This document shows, piece by piece, positions 15,585 to 24,196 of a stretch of DNA of 64,000 nt. Below the pieces are notes generated by a model that worked only from the letters and a program-made list of their open reading frames with translations, did not search any database and was not told where the DNA came from. Numbering within the stretch: the stretch's first letter is position 1; every line of letters starts with the position of its first letter. The position numbers were made by a program, and so were the translations under genes. Origin of the DNA: Streptomyces roseifaciens (GTDB lineage Bacteria; Actinomycetota; Actinomycetes; Streptomycetales; Streptomycetaceae); contig NZ_LNBE01000004.1 of NCBI RefSeq assembly GCF_001445655.1, positions 1,674,001 to 1,738,000 of the forward strand. Direction: 5' to 3'.

Positions 15585-17656
15585 CGGACCCGGCCGGGAG
15601 TGACCACGGCCGTGCGGATGACGATGCTGAGGTCGGCTGCCCCGGTCAGCGAGAACCAGCCGAGGGCGCCGGAGTAGACGCCGCGCGGGCCGTTCTCCAG
15701 GTGGTCGATGATGCGCATGGTGCGCAGCTTCGGCGCGCCGGTCATCGAGCCGCCGGGGAAGGCGGTGCGGACGCAGTCCACGGCCGAGACGTCCGGGCGG
15801 AGCACGGCCCGCACGGTGCTCACCAGCTGGTGCACCGTCGCGTACGTCTCCACCCGGAAGCTCCCGGACGCGTCCACGCTGCCGGTCTCGGCACAGCGGC
15901 CCAGGTCGTTGCGGACCAGGTCGACGATCATCAGGTTCTCGGCGCGGTCCTTCTCGTGGCCGAGGAGCTCGGCGCGCAGCGCCGCGTCCTCCTGCTCCGT
16001 GGCCCCGCGCGGGCGGGTGCCCTTGATGGGCCGCGACTCGGCCGTGCCGTCCGCGCCGACGCGCAGGAACCGCTCGGGCGAGGTGCTCAGCACCGACAGG
16101 TCGCCGAAGCGCAGCAGCGCGCCGAACGGGGCCGGGCTGAAGCGGCGCAGGTACCGGTAGCCCTCCCAGGGGTCGAGGTCGCCGCGCGCCTCGGCCATGT
16201 TCGTCAGGCACACCTCGTACGTCTCGCCCGCTGCGATCTCCTCCAGGCACTCGTCGATCAGGCCCAGGTAGGCGGAGCGGTCGTGACGCAGGCGGGCCTC
16301 GGACAGGGGCGCCGGGGGACCGGCGTACGGGGTCTCCTCGCCGGCCGCGGCGTCGAGCAGGCGGGCGGTCGCGGCCAGCCAGGCGCGGGCGTCGCGCTCG
16401 TTCCCGCGTCCGTCCTCCGCCCCGTCCTCGGCCAGGGCCAGCAGGTGGGTGGTGCCGGTCGCGTGGTCGAGGACGACGGCCCGGTCGGCGAAGACCATGT
16501 ACGCGTCCGGCTCCTCCGAGCGGTGCACGGCCCGGCTGCCGCACTCGGCCTTCAGCTCGTAGCCCAGGTAGCCCACCCAGCCGAGCGCGAAGTCGAACGG
16601 CAGCTCCGGGACGCTCGCGCGGGTCGCGGCGAGGTCGCGGTCGAGCCACTCCAGGAACGCGCCCGAGACGATGTCGGTGACCGTGCCGCCGGCGGAGCGC
16701 ACCGTGACCGTCGAGCTCCACACGTCGGCCTTCGCGACGCGGGCGAGCGGCCCCGAGGCGTCCCCCATGAAGGAGAAGCGGCCCAGCTCGCCGTCACGAC
16801 GGCTGCTGTCCAGCCAGAAGGTGTGCGGGTCGTGCGGATCGCCGCCGCCGAAGAGGCGGGCGTGGACGGTCTCGTCGTCCCAGCGGGTGGGCAGCTGCTC
16901 GGCGAGGACGCGCAGGCTGCGGCGGGGATGGGGATGGGGATGGGGATGGGGGTGAGGGTGGGGCTGGGGCTGGGAGTGTCGGTGGGCGGCCGGGGCCGGG
17001 GCGGGGGCCGGTGCCGGTTGCCGTGCCGGGAGTGTCTGCTGCGGCCGGGTGAGTTCGACGGCGGGCCGGTCCGCGGGCCGGCGCTCCTCCGACAGCCTGC
17101 GGAAGTTGGCCAGCAGCTCGATGCCGTAGTGGCTGCCCGCCGACTCGGGGTGGAACTGCACGCCCCACTGCGGCCGCTCCCGGTGTTCCAGGCCCATCAG
17201 CACCCCGTCGGGCGTCCAGGCCGTCGCCTTCAGCACGCCGGGCAGGTCGGTGACGGCGAGGGAGTGGTAGCGCACGACCTCGAAGGGCGAGGGCAGGCCG
17301 GCGAAGAGGCCGGTGCCGTCGTGCAGGACGGGGGAGGTGCGGCCGTGGTGCGGGCGCGGCGCGCGGCTCACGGTCGCGCCGTGCAGCATCCCGATGCCCT
17401 GGTGGCCCAGGCACACGCCCAGCAGCGGCAGGTCGGTGCGCTCGGCGATCGCGCGGCAGATCCCGAAGTCGGCCTCGCGCAGCGGCGTTCCGGGCCCGGG
17501 GGAGAGGACGACGTTGTCGAACTCCGCGAGGCGGCCGGGGTGCCAGTCCGGGTCGTCGTTGCGGACGACCTCCGGCGGCCGCCCGTTCACGCGGGCCAGG
17601 TAGTGGAACAGGTTGTAGGTGAAGGAGTCGTAGTTGTCGACGAGCAGAGTGCGCAC
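15413..17656 (-). CDS. pabAB: Fused aminodeoxychorismate synthase (PabA-PabB)
   Basis: A 747-aa two-domain enzyme making 4-amino-4-deoxychorismate from chorismate and glutamine. Residues 1-190 are the class I glutamine amidotransferase: LLVDNYDSFTYNL, LSPGPGTP, the nucleophile Cys in GVCLGHQG, and QFHPES. A Gln/Pro/His tract (HPHPHP repeats) forms the linker. The C-terminal chorismate-binding domain has PIKGTRPRG, where Lys instead of Ala marks PabB rather than TrpE, plus LMIVDLVRNDLGR and FPGGSMTGAPK. The conserved part ends near AAPLLAL; the last 30 residues are an Arg/Ser tail overlapping the transaldolase-like gene. Such fused enzymes are typical of secondary-metabolite clusters (candicidin, chloramphenicol). 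A methyltransferase gene lies 46 bp upstream in the same operon. Confidence 0.93.
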   Translation of the reverse strand: MRTLLVDNYDSFTYNLFHYLARVNGRPPEVVRNDDPDWHPGRLAEFDNVVLSPGPGTPLREADFGICRAIAERTDLPLLGVCLGHQGIGMLHGATVSRAPRPHHGRTSPVLHDGTGLFAGLPSPFEVVRYHSLAVTDLPGVLKATAWTPDGVLMGLEHRERPQWGVQFHPESAGSHYGIELLANFRRLSEERRPADRPAVELTRPQQTLPARQPAPAPAPAPAAHRHSQPQPHPHPHPHPHPHPRRSLRVLAEQLPTRWDDETVHARLFGGGDPHDPHTFWLDSSRRDGELGRFSFMGDASGPLARVAKADVWSSTVTVRSAGGTVTDIVSGAFLEWLDRDLAATRASVPELPFDFALGWVGYLGYELKAECGSRAVHRSEEPDAYMVFADRAVVLDHATGTTHLLALAEDGAEDGRGNERDARAWLAATARLLDAAAGEETPYAGPPAPLSEARLRHDRSAYLGLIDECLEEIAAGETYEVCLTNMAEARGDLDPWEGYRYLRRFSPAPFGALLRFGDLSVLSTSPERFLRVGADGTAESRPIKGTRPRGATEQEDAALRAELLGHEKDRAENLMIVDLVRNDLGRCAETGSVDASGSFRVETYATVHQLVSTVRAVLRPDVSAVDCVRTAFPGGSMTGAPKLRTMRIIDHLENGPRGVYSGALGWFSLTGAADLSIVIRTAVVTPGRVRYGVGGAIVDLSDAAEEFEETVVKAAPLLALTAPSSSLQRRDRSRAARSASSRVVCT

Positions 17657-17702
17657 AGTGAATGAAGTCCGTGAAGAGAGTGCCGGGGTGGGGTCGCGGT
17701 GC

Positions 17703-18527
17703 TCAGGCAGCGGGTCTGAGGGCCGCTCGCGCCGCCGTCACTTCGAGGAGCATGTGCTCGACCGTCTCCTGCCCCTCCCGGACCCTCAGGCTGCGCAGGA
17801 CCCGCAGTCCGCGCCCGCACTCGCGGGCCGTCCGGCGCAGGCCGAGCACGTCGCCGCGGTCGCTGAAGTGCAGCAGGACCCGTCCGCCCGGCGCCAGGTG
17901 GTCGTGCGCGCCGGCCAGGTAGCGGCGGTGGGCCGCGTACCCGGCGTCGACGTAGGCGCGCTCGTGCATCGACCCGTAGACGTAGTGCTCCGGCGCCTTG
18001 ACGAAGTTGGAGTGCCAGTAGACGGTGTCGAAGCGCTCGTCCTCGCCGAGCTCGCCGAGCGGGGCGAACAGGTCGCCGCAGAGCGTGCGGACGCGGTCGG
18101 CGACCCCGTGCCGGGCGGCGTTCAGGGCGGTGTTGCGGGCGGCCTGCGGGCTGATGTCGGAGGCGACCACCCGGTCGTGGCCCGTCAGGGCGGCGGTCAC
18201 GGCGATGACGCCGGTGCCGCAGCCGATCTCCAGCAGGGACCGCTGCCTTCCCTGGCTCCGCGCGCCCCCCGCGGCGTGCCGCTCCGCCGCGAGCAGCTCC
18301 ATGGCCACGCCCGTCGACGCGGAGAACGGCGGCGCGAACACGCCGTCCAGCAGGTCCCACTCCCGGCCGTCCAGGACGAAGACGTCCGGCCGGTCCGGCC
18401 GGTGCAGCGACTCCGCGCTGCGCCGCAGCGATCGCACGTAGCTCTGCAGCTGCGCCTGTTCCGCCTGGCCCGCCTGCCTTGCCCGGTCTGCCTGTCTTGC
18501 CTGGCCCGCCTGTTCTGATTTCTGCAT
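17703..18527 (-). CDS. Class I SAM-dependent methyltransferase
   Basis: A 274-aa cytoplasmic methyltransferase. Motif I is SLLEIGCGTGVIAVTAALTG, followed by VVASDISPQAARNTALNAARHG and FDTVYWHSNFVKAPE. The SAM-binding fold resembles the HemK/PrmC and small-molecule branches, but the N-P-P-Y motif of protein glutamine methyltransferases is replaced by H-S-N-F, so a small-molecule substrate is more likely. The first 30 residues are rich in Gln/Ala/Arg (AGQARQADRARQAGQ). ATG 18527 was chosen because GGGGGGACG lies just upstream; an in-frame start at 18575 is possible. It is probably co-transcribed with pabAB, so an aminobenzoate-derived unit could be its target. Confidence 0.85.
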   Translation of the reverse strand: MQKSEQAGQARQADRARQAGQAEQAQLQSYVRSLRRSAESLHRPDRPDVFVLDGREWDLLDGVFAPPFSASTGVAMELLAAERHAAGGARSQGRQRSLLEIGCGTGVIAVTAALTGHDRVVASDISPQAARNTALNAARHGVADRVRTLCGDLFAPLGELGEDERFDTVYWHSNFVKAPEHYVYGSMHERAYVDAGYAAHRRYLAGAHDHLAPGGRVLLHFSDRGDVLGLRRTARECGRGLRVLRSLRVREGQETVEHMLLEVTAARAALRPAA

Positions 18528-18678
18528 TTCGTCCCCCCAGTCGGAACGGCGCGCGCTCGCTGCGGCGCGCGCCACGCTTCGTCAACCCTTACCGAAACCG
18601 CAGGTCAGGGGAAGGTGGACGGATCACCGCATGAGGTGGGGAGGGCTGTGGACGGTGTACACCCAAGAGCGGGCAAAG

Positions 18679-18707
18679 TTGACTGGTCCAGTCCAATCCG
18701 CTTACGT
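18679..18707 (+). promoter_or_regulatory. Sigma-70 type promoter of the PucR-like regulator
   Basis: TTGACT (18679-18684) and TTACGT (18702-18707) are separated by 17 bp, a good match to the major sigma factor consensus, and lie 70 bp upstream of the regulator ATG in the divergent region next to the methyltransferase gene. Confidence 0.55.
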
Positions 18708-18777
18708 TCACCAGCGGGGGGACGCTTCACCCGAAGGGTCCTGAGAGACGACTCTGGGGAACTCTGGGGGTACGGAG

Positions 18778-20706
18778 ATGACTCGCGCCGTGCACTCCAC
18801 CACGGCAAGTGCGATCACCGTGCTCCGGCTGCTGGCCGAGGAAGCCGCGCCCAGCCGCTTCGAGGCCCTCGTCCGCGACGCCCGCCGCAGCGGCCTCGCC
18901 GGCGCCGCCCTCGCCGAGCTCGAACAGGCCACGGAGCTCGCCCTCGGCGTCCACTCGCTCTTCGGCCGGCACGAGCAGCGCGAGGCCGGGCTCACCGCCC
19001 TCGTCGACACCGCCCGCGACCTCACCCTCCCCTACGACCTGGACACCCTCCTCAAGGTCATCTCGCGTCGGGCGCGCCGCCTCCTCAACTTCGACATGGC
19101 CTACATCGGCCTCCTCGACCCCGACGGCGAAAGCTCCTGCATCCGCGCCTCCGACGGCGACACCACCGCCCTCAACGTGGGCCTGCGCGTGGCAGGCGGC
19201 CACGGCCTCGGCGGCGTCGTGCACGGGAAGGCCGCGCCCTCCTGGACCGCCGACTACCTCGGCGACGACCGCATCCCCCACTCCGAGGAGATCGACGAGG
19301 TCGTCCGGGCCGAAGGCCTGCACGCCGTCATGTCCGTGCCCCTGCAGCACGGCGACTCCGTCTTCGGCACGCTCTACGGAGCCAACCGCAAGATCCGGCA
19401 CTTCGCGCCCGACGAGATCGGGCTGATGCGCTCGCTCGCCGACCTCGCGGCCGTCGCCATCGAGAAGGCACGGCTCCTCGACAGCGCCCGCGCCGAGGTC
19501 ACCGAGCTGGAGCTGGACAGCTCCCGCGCCCGCACCTACCTGACCACCGAACGGCGCCTCGCGGACGTCCGCAGCCGCCTCATCGACCTCGTGCTCGACG
19601 GCTGCGACCTGCCCACGGTCGCCGCCGAGGCGGCAGCCGTCCTCGACGGCGCGCTGATCGTCCGCGACGCCGACGGGCGCACCCTCGCCGTCGCCGGCGA
19701 CCCGCCCCCGTCCGCGCTCGACGAGGCCGACATCGCCAAGGCCGTCCTCGACGCCCACGCCGGGCGGGCGCCGGTCCGGGCCGGGGAGCGCGCCTGGGTC
19801 GCCTCCGCCGCGGCCGGGTCCGAGGCCCTCGGGGCGCTCGTCCTCGTCCCCGCGCAGCCGCCCACCGACAAGGAAGTACGGCTGCTGCGCTCGACCGCCC
19901 AGGTCTGCGCGACCCTCCTGCTCATCCAGCGCAACACCGCCCTCGTCGAGGGCCAGGTCCGCGACGAGCTCTTCGACGAACTCCTCTCCGGCCGCCGGCT
20001 CTCCGCACGGCTCGCCGACCGCGCTCGGCAGCTCACCGTCGACCTCACCCAGCCGCACGTCGTGGTCGTCGCCCGGCCCGAAGGCGGGCCCCAGGGCCGG
20101 GCCGTCGTCTGGGCCTCCTCGTACGCCTACCGGATGTCCGGGCTCAAGAGCGTGCTCGACGGCAGCATCGTGCTCCTGCTGCCCGGCAGCGACGCCGGGG
20201 CCACCGCCAAGGCCGTCTCCGAGGAGCTCACGCCGCTCCTGCACCACCCGGTGACGGTCGGGGCCGCGGGGCCCGTGACGGGGGACAGCGCGGTCCACCA
20301 GGCCTACCAGGAGGCCCTGCGCTGCGTGGACGCCCTGACCGCCCTCGGCGACACCGGAGGCTACGCCTCGCCCGGCGAACTCGGCTTCCTCGGCGTGCTG
20401 CTCGCCGAGGACCACGACGTCGACGGCTTCGTCCAGTCGGCGCTCGGCCCCGTCCTCGAGTACGACATGCTCCGCCTGACCGAGCTCACCCACACGCTGG
20501 AGGTCTACTTCGCCTCCGGCAGCAGCGCGACCGCCGCCGCGGACGTCCTCCACGTCCACCCCAACACCGTCTACCGGCGCCTGGAACGCATCACGGAACT
20601 CCTCGGCCCCACCTGGCAGAAGCCGGACCGTGCCCTGGAGATCCAGCTGGCGCTGCGGCTGCAACGCACGCGGCATCTGCTGAGCCGGCGGCCGGACGGG
20701 GGGTAG
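18778..20706 (+). CDS. GAF-PucR family transcriptional regulator
   Basis: A 642-aa regulator. Residues about 80-235 form a GAF sensor domain (LDTLLKVISRRARRLLNFDMAYIGLL to ADLAAVAIEKARLL). The middle contains a CdaR/GGDEF-like domain, and the C-terminus has the PucR-type helix-turn-helix (TLEVYFASGSSATAAADVLHVHPNTVYRRLERI). The family controls catabolic and secondary-metabolite genes in response to small ligands. GGAG lies directly before ATG 18778. It is divergent from the methyltransferase/pabAB operon, with 250 bp between starts, so it is the best candidate regulator of the cyclitol/pabAB cluster. The ligand is unknown. Confidence 0.9.
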   Translation: MTRAVHSTTASAITVLRLLAEEAAPSRFEALVRDARRSGLAGAALAELEQATELALGVHSLFGRHEQREAGLTALVDTARDLTLPYDLDTLLKVISRRARRLLNFDMAYIGLLDPDGESSCIRASDGDTTALNVGLRVAGGHGLGGVVHGKAAPSWTADYLGDDRIPHSEEIDEVVRAEGLHAVMSVPLQHGDSVFGTLYGANRKIRHFAPDEIGLMRSLADLAAVAIEKARLLDSARAEVTELELDSSRARTYLTTERRLADVRSRLIDLVLDGCDLPTVAAEAAAVLDGALIVRDADGRTLAVAGDPPPSALDEADIAKAVLDAHAGRAPVRAGERAWVASAAAGSEALGALVLVPAQPPTDKEVRLLRSTAQVCATLLLIQRNTALVEGQVRDELFDELLSGRRLSARLADRARQLTVDLTQPHVVVVARPEGGPQGRAVVWASSYAYRMSGLKSVLDGSIVLLLPGSDAGATAKAVSEELTPLLHHPVTVGAAGPVTGDSAVHQAYQEALRCVDALTALGDTGGYASPGELGFLGVLLAEDHDVDGFVQSALGPVLEYDMLRLTELTHTLEVYFASGSSATAAADVLHVHPNTVYRRLERITELLGPTWQKPDRALEIQLALRLQRTRHLLSRRPDGG

Positions 20707-21028
20707 GGGCGCGGGGCCCCTGCGGGGAGCGGGGGCGCAGCGGGGTGGGGTAACCGCCGCAGCGGGGCATCCGTTTCCCCGGCGGGCCGGGCACGTTCTT
20801 CCGCCGCGGCGGCGGGTAAGCGACGACGGCGTGTCCGGCGGTGCCGGGCCTGGCTGAGGCGGGTGCGGCACCGCCGATTGCCGCCGTTGGGGCCGAGCGC
20901 CGTTGCGGCGGGGGCAGGCGTGCGGGGCACCCATGACCGCTGGAGCGGGAGCCCGGTCGGAGCCGGAGCGGGAGCGGGAGTCGGAGCGGGAGCCGGAGCC
21001 GGGGTCGGGGTCGCCGTGGGCGTGGGTG
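20707..21028. other. Non-coding, low-complexity spacer
   Basis: 322 bp between two convergent genes. It is mostly G-rich low-complexity sequence, including a run of GGAGCGGGAGCC-like units at about 20940-21005. No convincing gene, RNA or operator is seen. Reading frames here have Pro/Ala/Gly-repeat composition and look like shadows. Confidence 0.5.
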
Positions 21029-22291
21029 TCAGGCGTACAGGGCCTCGCCTGTGAGGGCGTAGGCCGAGGTCAGGGACGCGACTGCGTACGCCGCCGAGGA
21101 CAGGGTCATGTGGCGGTGCCAGCCGGGGAAGGAGCGGCCCTTGAAGTCGCGGAGGCCCACGCGCGCGCCGACCTCCTCGCAGTCCGCCGCCGTGTCGTGG
21201 GCGAGGCGGGCCAGCCGCGCCAGTTCGCCGACGGGCGTGCGGACCATGTCCGTCAGCCAGATCCGCTCGGGCGCTCCCTCCGGGTCGCGCCACTCGCCCA
21301 GCAGCAGCCCGGGCCGCTGCCCGCCCGCCGACAGCCGCCCGTGCCCCACGGGCAGCGCCACCGGAACCGCCGCCACCAGCCCGGCCCCCGCGATCGGGCG
21401 GCGCAGGCCCCGTACGCCCTGCAGGATCCGCAGGGCGGGAACGGGCCCCAGGCCGTGGCCCGGCAGCGCCGGGTCGGCCACGACCAGGCGCGCCGTGCCG
21501 CACACGCGGGCCAGCACCGGCAGGCCCGCCTCGGCGAAGCGCCGCACCGCGGGCCCGACCCGCGTCGTGGGCACGTCCAGCACGACGGGCCGGCGCGGGA
21601 GCTTCCACTTCCGCAGGTCGTCGAGGACCGTGCCCGTGGCGCTCTCGTCCGCGGTCTCTGCGCGCAGCGCCGACGCCGGGATGCCGGCGCCCTGCTCGTC
21701 GGCCCCGTCGGCCCCGTCGGCCCCGTCGGCCCCGTCGGGCAGGAAGAGCCGCCAGTGCACCGGCACGGTCATCGCGCCGGAGGCGAGCCACACCCCGAAC
21801 GCGCGCTGCGCGTTGACCGTCTCGCCCAGCTCGGGGTCGAACTGCCGGCGCACGCCGACCGAGTGCTCGCCCCGCTTGGGGATGACGAGTTGCCGTACGA
21901 CCCAGGCGCGGGCGGGCGCGATGCCCTCCATGTAGCGGCCGAGGGCCTCGCGCAGCGGGTTCCAGTGCCAGGTGGAGCTGCAGATGAAGTGGTGCAGGCT
22001 CTGCTGGCCGCCGGGCGCCCCGACGGCGCCCGCGATGTTCTGGATGGTCTTGCGGCCGCTCGCGGTGAGCAGCCCGTGCAGGTACTGCTCGCCCTTGCTG
22101 CGCTGGTCGCTGCGGCGCAGCGACCGGAACAGCACCTCGGCCATCTCGGCGACGAGGTCGTCGGGAACCCCCGGCCCCGCCATCGGTTCGCGCCCCGGCA
22201 CTGGCCCCGGCCCCGGCCCCGGTCCCGGCCCGCCGATCGCCGGGAACCGCCCCCCGTGCCGCAGCCCCGTCACCATCGCCGCCTTGTTCAC
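21029..22291 (-). CDS. IS701/DDE-type transposase-derived protein
   Basis: A 420-aa protein with the fold pattern of the IS701-like DDE superfamily (a family often seen inside Streptomyces gene clusters): SLHHFICSSTWHWNPLREAL, HSVGVRRQFDPELGETVNAQRAFGVWL, PVHWRLFLP and VVLDVPTTRVGPAVRRFAEAG. In active members the segment before HSVGV contains D-D-T-G-F; here it reads AWVVRQLVIPKRGEHS, so the first catalytic Asp is missing. No inverted repeats flank the gene. GTG 22291 has GGGGGAG 5 nt upstream. It looks domesticated (regulator or DNA-binding protein) rather than mobile. It also contains GPGPGPGP and GADGADGAD repeat tracts. Confidence 0.75.
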   Translation of the reverse strand: MNKAAMVTGLRHGGRFPAIGGPGPGPGPGPVPGREPMAGPGVPDDLVAEMAEVLFRSLRRSDQRSKGEQYLHGLLTASGRKTIQNIAGAVGAPGGQQSLHHFICSSTWHWNPLREALGRYMEGIAPARAWVVRQLVIPKRGEHSVGVRRQFDPELGETVNAQRAFGVWLASGAMTVPVHWRLFLPDGADGADGADGADEQGAGIPASALRAETADESATGTVLDDLRKWKLPRRPVVLDVPTTRVGPAVRRFAEAGLPVLARVCGTARLVVADPALPGHGLGPVPALRILQGVRGLRRPIAGAGLVAAVPVALPVGHGRLSAGGQRPGLLLGEWRDPEGAPERIWLTDMVRTPVGELARLARLAHDTAADCEEVGARVGLRDFKGRSFPGWHRHMTLSSAAYAVASLTSAYALTGEALYA

Positions 22292-22482
22292 GGCACTCCC
22301 CCTTATGCCTCGCACCACGGCAGCCGCAGCCGGCTGCACTGTCACGATGCCGCCGCGGGGGCGCCGCGGAGGAGGGGAGGCGTGCACACACTTCGGGCCG
22401 CGGGTGGTGAACGGTCTCCACACGAGGGGGTGGCCGGGCACCCTCGCCGGAGGGCCGGGCCCGGCTGCCCGGGCCCGGCGGG

Positions 22483-23106
22483 TCAGGTCGTAGCGACCCG
22501 TACCGAGATGCCCGCCAGGACCGTGCCCATCACGTACCGCTGCATCCGCAGCCACCGCGGCCGGCGGCGCAGGAAGCCCGCGATGGAGCCGGCGCTCATG
22601 GCGATCAGGGCGTTGCCGGTGACGGCGACGGCGATCAGGGTGAGGCCGAGGACGAGGCTCTGCCCGGCCACGGAGCCCCGGTCCGGGTCGATGAACTGCG
22701 GCAGCACGGAGATGAAGAGGATGGCGATCTTCGGGTTGAGGAGGTTGGTGACCAGGCCCATCGTGAAGAGCTTGCGCGCCGGGTCCGGCGGCAGCGGCTT
22801 CGGGTCGAACGCGGAGACCCCGCCGGGCTTGAGGGTCTTCCACGCGAGGTAGGCCAGATAGGCGGCGCCGGCCAGTTTGAGGGCCGTGTAGACGGCGGGC
22901 ACGAGGCTGAAGAGCGTGGCGAGGCCGGCGACGGCGGCGAGCAGGTAGACGAAGAAGCCCACCGCGACGCCCAGCAGGGAGACGAGCCCGGCCCGCCGCC
23001 CCTGCGTGATCGAACGGGACACCAGGTAGATCATGTTGGGGCCGGGGGTGAGGACCATGCCGAGTTCTACGGCGGCTATGCCCACCAGCGCCTGAGTGCT
23101 GACCAT
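22483..23106 (-). CDS. LysE family exporter
   Basis: A 207-aa membrane protein with about six hydrophobic segments. The family signature GMVLTPGPNMIYLVSRSITQGRRAGL sits near the N-terminus, and MGLVTNLLNPKIAILFISVLPQF follows in the middle, as in LysE/RhtB exporters of amino acids and their derivatives. ATG 23106 has GGAGGAG 6 nt upstream; the longer in-frame start (23163) lacks one. It lies 72 bp after the NmrA-like gene on the same strand and may share its transcript. The substrate cannot be told. Confidence 0.92.
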   Translation of the reverse strand: MVSTQALVGIAAVELGMVLTPGPNMIYLVSRSITQGRRAGLVSLLGVAVGFFVYLLAAVAGLATLFSLVPAVYTALKLAGAAYLAYLAWKTLKPGGVSAFDPKPLPPDPARKLFTMGLVTNLLNPKIAILFISVLPQFIDPDRGSVAGQSLVLGLTLIAVAVTGNALIAMSAGSIAGFLRRRPRWLRMQRYVMGTVLAGISVRVATT

Positions 23107-23178
23107 GCGACTCCTCCGGGAGTGTGGGGTGCCGGCGGCCGGTCGGACCGTGGCCCCGCCCACCGCCGGTGATCATGG

Positions 23179-24081
23179 TCATTCAACCCGGGCCCACGCC
23201 CCCGTGGCGGCGATTTTCGTGACGTACGCACCGAAGTCGGCGGCCTCGCGGCCCAGGACGCGCCGCACCCCGTCGGCGGGCTCGGCCGTGTGACCTGCGC
23301 GGTGCAGGGCGAAGAGCGCGTTCAGGGCCGTCGCGGCCGCCTCGGGCAGTCCCGCCGCGAGCAGTTCGGCGCGGTACTCCTCCGGCGTCAGCTCCACGTA
23401 GGCGATCTCCCGCCCCGTGGCGCGGGCGATCGTCGCGACGGCCTCGCCGAAGGTCAGCCCGCGCGGCCCGGAGACCTCGTACACGTCGTCGGTGTGCTCG
23501 GCGCTGCTGCGCGTGAGCAGCGCCGCCGCCACCTCGGCGATGTCGTCCGCGTCGACGAACGGCTCGGGCACGTCCCCGATCGGCAGTCCGAGACGCCCCT
23601 CGCGGACCGGCTGCCACCACAGGTCCTCGCTGAAGTTCTGGCTGAAGTTGTTCGCCCGGACGACCGCCCACTCGGCGCCGGAGCCGCGGACGGCCTCCTC
23701 GGCGACGGCCATGCCCTGCCCGAAGTCCGGCCCGACGTGCTCGATCCCGCGCCCGGAGAGGACCACGAACCGGCGCACGCCCGCCTCGACGGCCTGCCGG
23801 ACGAAGACGGGCACCGCCTCGTACCCCTCGTCCGGGGCGATGAGGTAGACGGCCGAGGCCCCTTCGAGGGCGGCGGCCCACGTGGCGCGTTCGGTCCAGT
23901 CGAAGCGGACCTCGCCGGAGCGGGAGGCGGCCCGGGCGGTCACGCCGGCGGCACGGAGGGCGCCGACCACCCGGCGGCCGGTCTTGCCGGTCGCACCGAG
24001 GACGAGGACGTCGTGGTGGGGCGTCGCGGTCTGGACAGCTGCGTTCTCGGAGACTGTGTTCTCGGAAGCCGTGTTCGTCAT
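23179..24081 (-). CDS. NmrA-like NAD(P)-binding protein
   Basis: A 300-aa atypical short-chain dehydrogenase with the Rossmann start VLVLGATGKTGRRVVGAL, RFVVLSGRGIEHVG in the middle, and the NmrA-type segment WAVVRANNFSQNFSEDLWW. Members are NAD(P)H-dependent reductases or redox sensors; the catalytic Tyr-x3-Lys is not evident, so a sensor or quinone-reductase-like role is as likely as a classical reductase. It is divergent from an AraC regulator (115 bp between starts), the usual arrangement for regulator and target. Confidence 0.88.
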   Translation of the reverse strand: MTNTASENTVSENAAVQTATPHHDVLVLGATGKTGRRVVGALRAAGVTARAASRSGEVRFDWTERATWAAALEGASAVYLIAPDEGYEAVPVFVRQAVEAGVRRFVVLSGRGIEHVGPDFGQGMAVAEEAVRGSGAEWAVVRANNFSQNFSEDLWWQPVREGRLGLPIGDVPEPFVDADDIAEVAAALLTRSSAEHTDDVYEVSGPRGLTFGEAVATIARATGREIAYVELTPEEYRAELLAAGLPEAAATALNALFALHRAGHTAEPADGVRRVLGREAADFGAYVTKIAATGAWARVE

Positions 24082-24196
24082 GGGTACAGCCAACCCGCCG
24101 GCCGCGGCGCCCACCATGGGCGACAGTCCGGGGCGCATGTCCGGGCGTACGAGCCGCCTGGGCATGTCGTCCGGCACGCCGCATATCGTGCCGTCC

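Noticed and set aside
15413..17656. Anthranilate synthase (TrpE-TrpG fusion)
   Set aside because: The chorismate-binding domain has PIKGT with Lys, as in PabB, instead of the PIAGT of TrpE.
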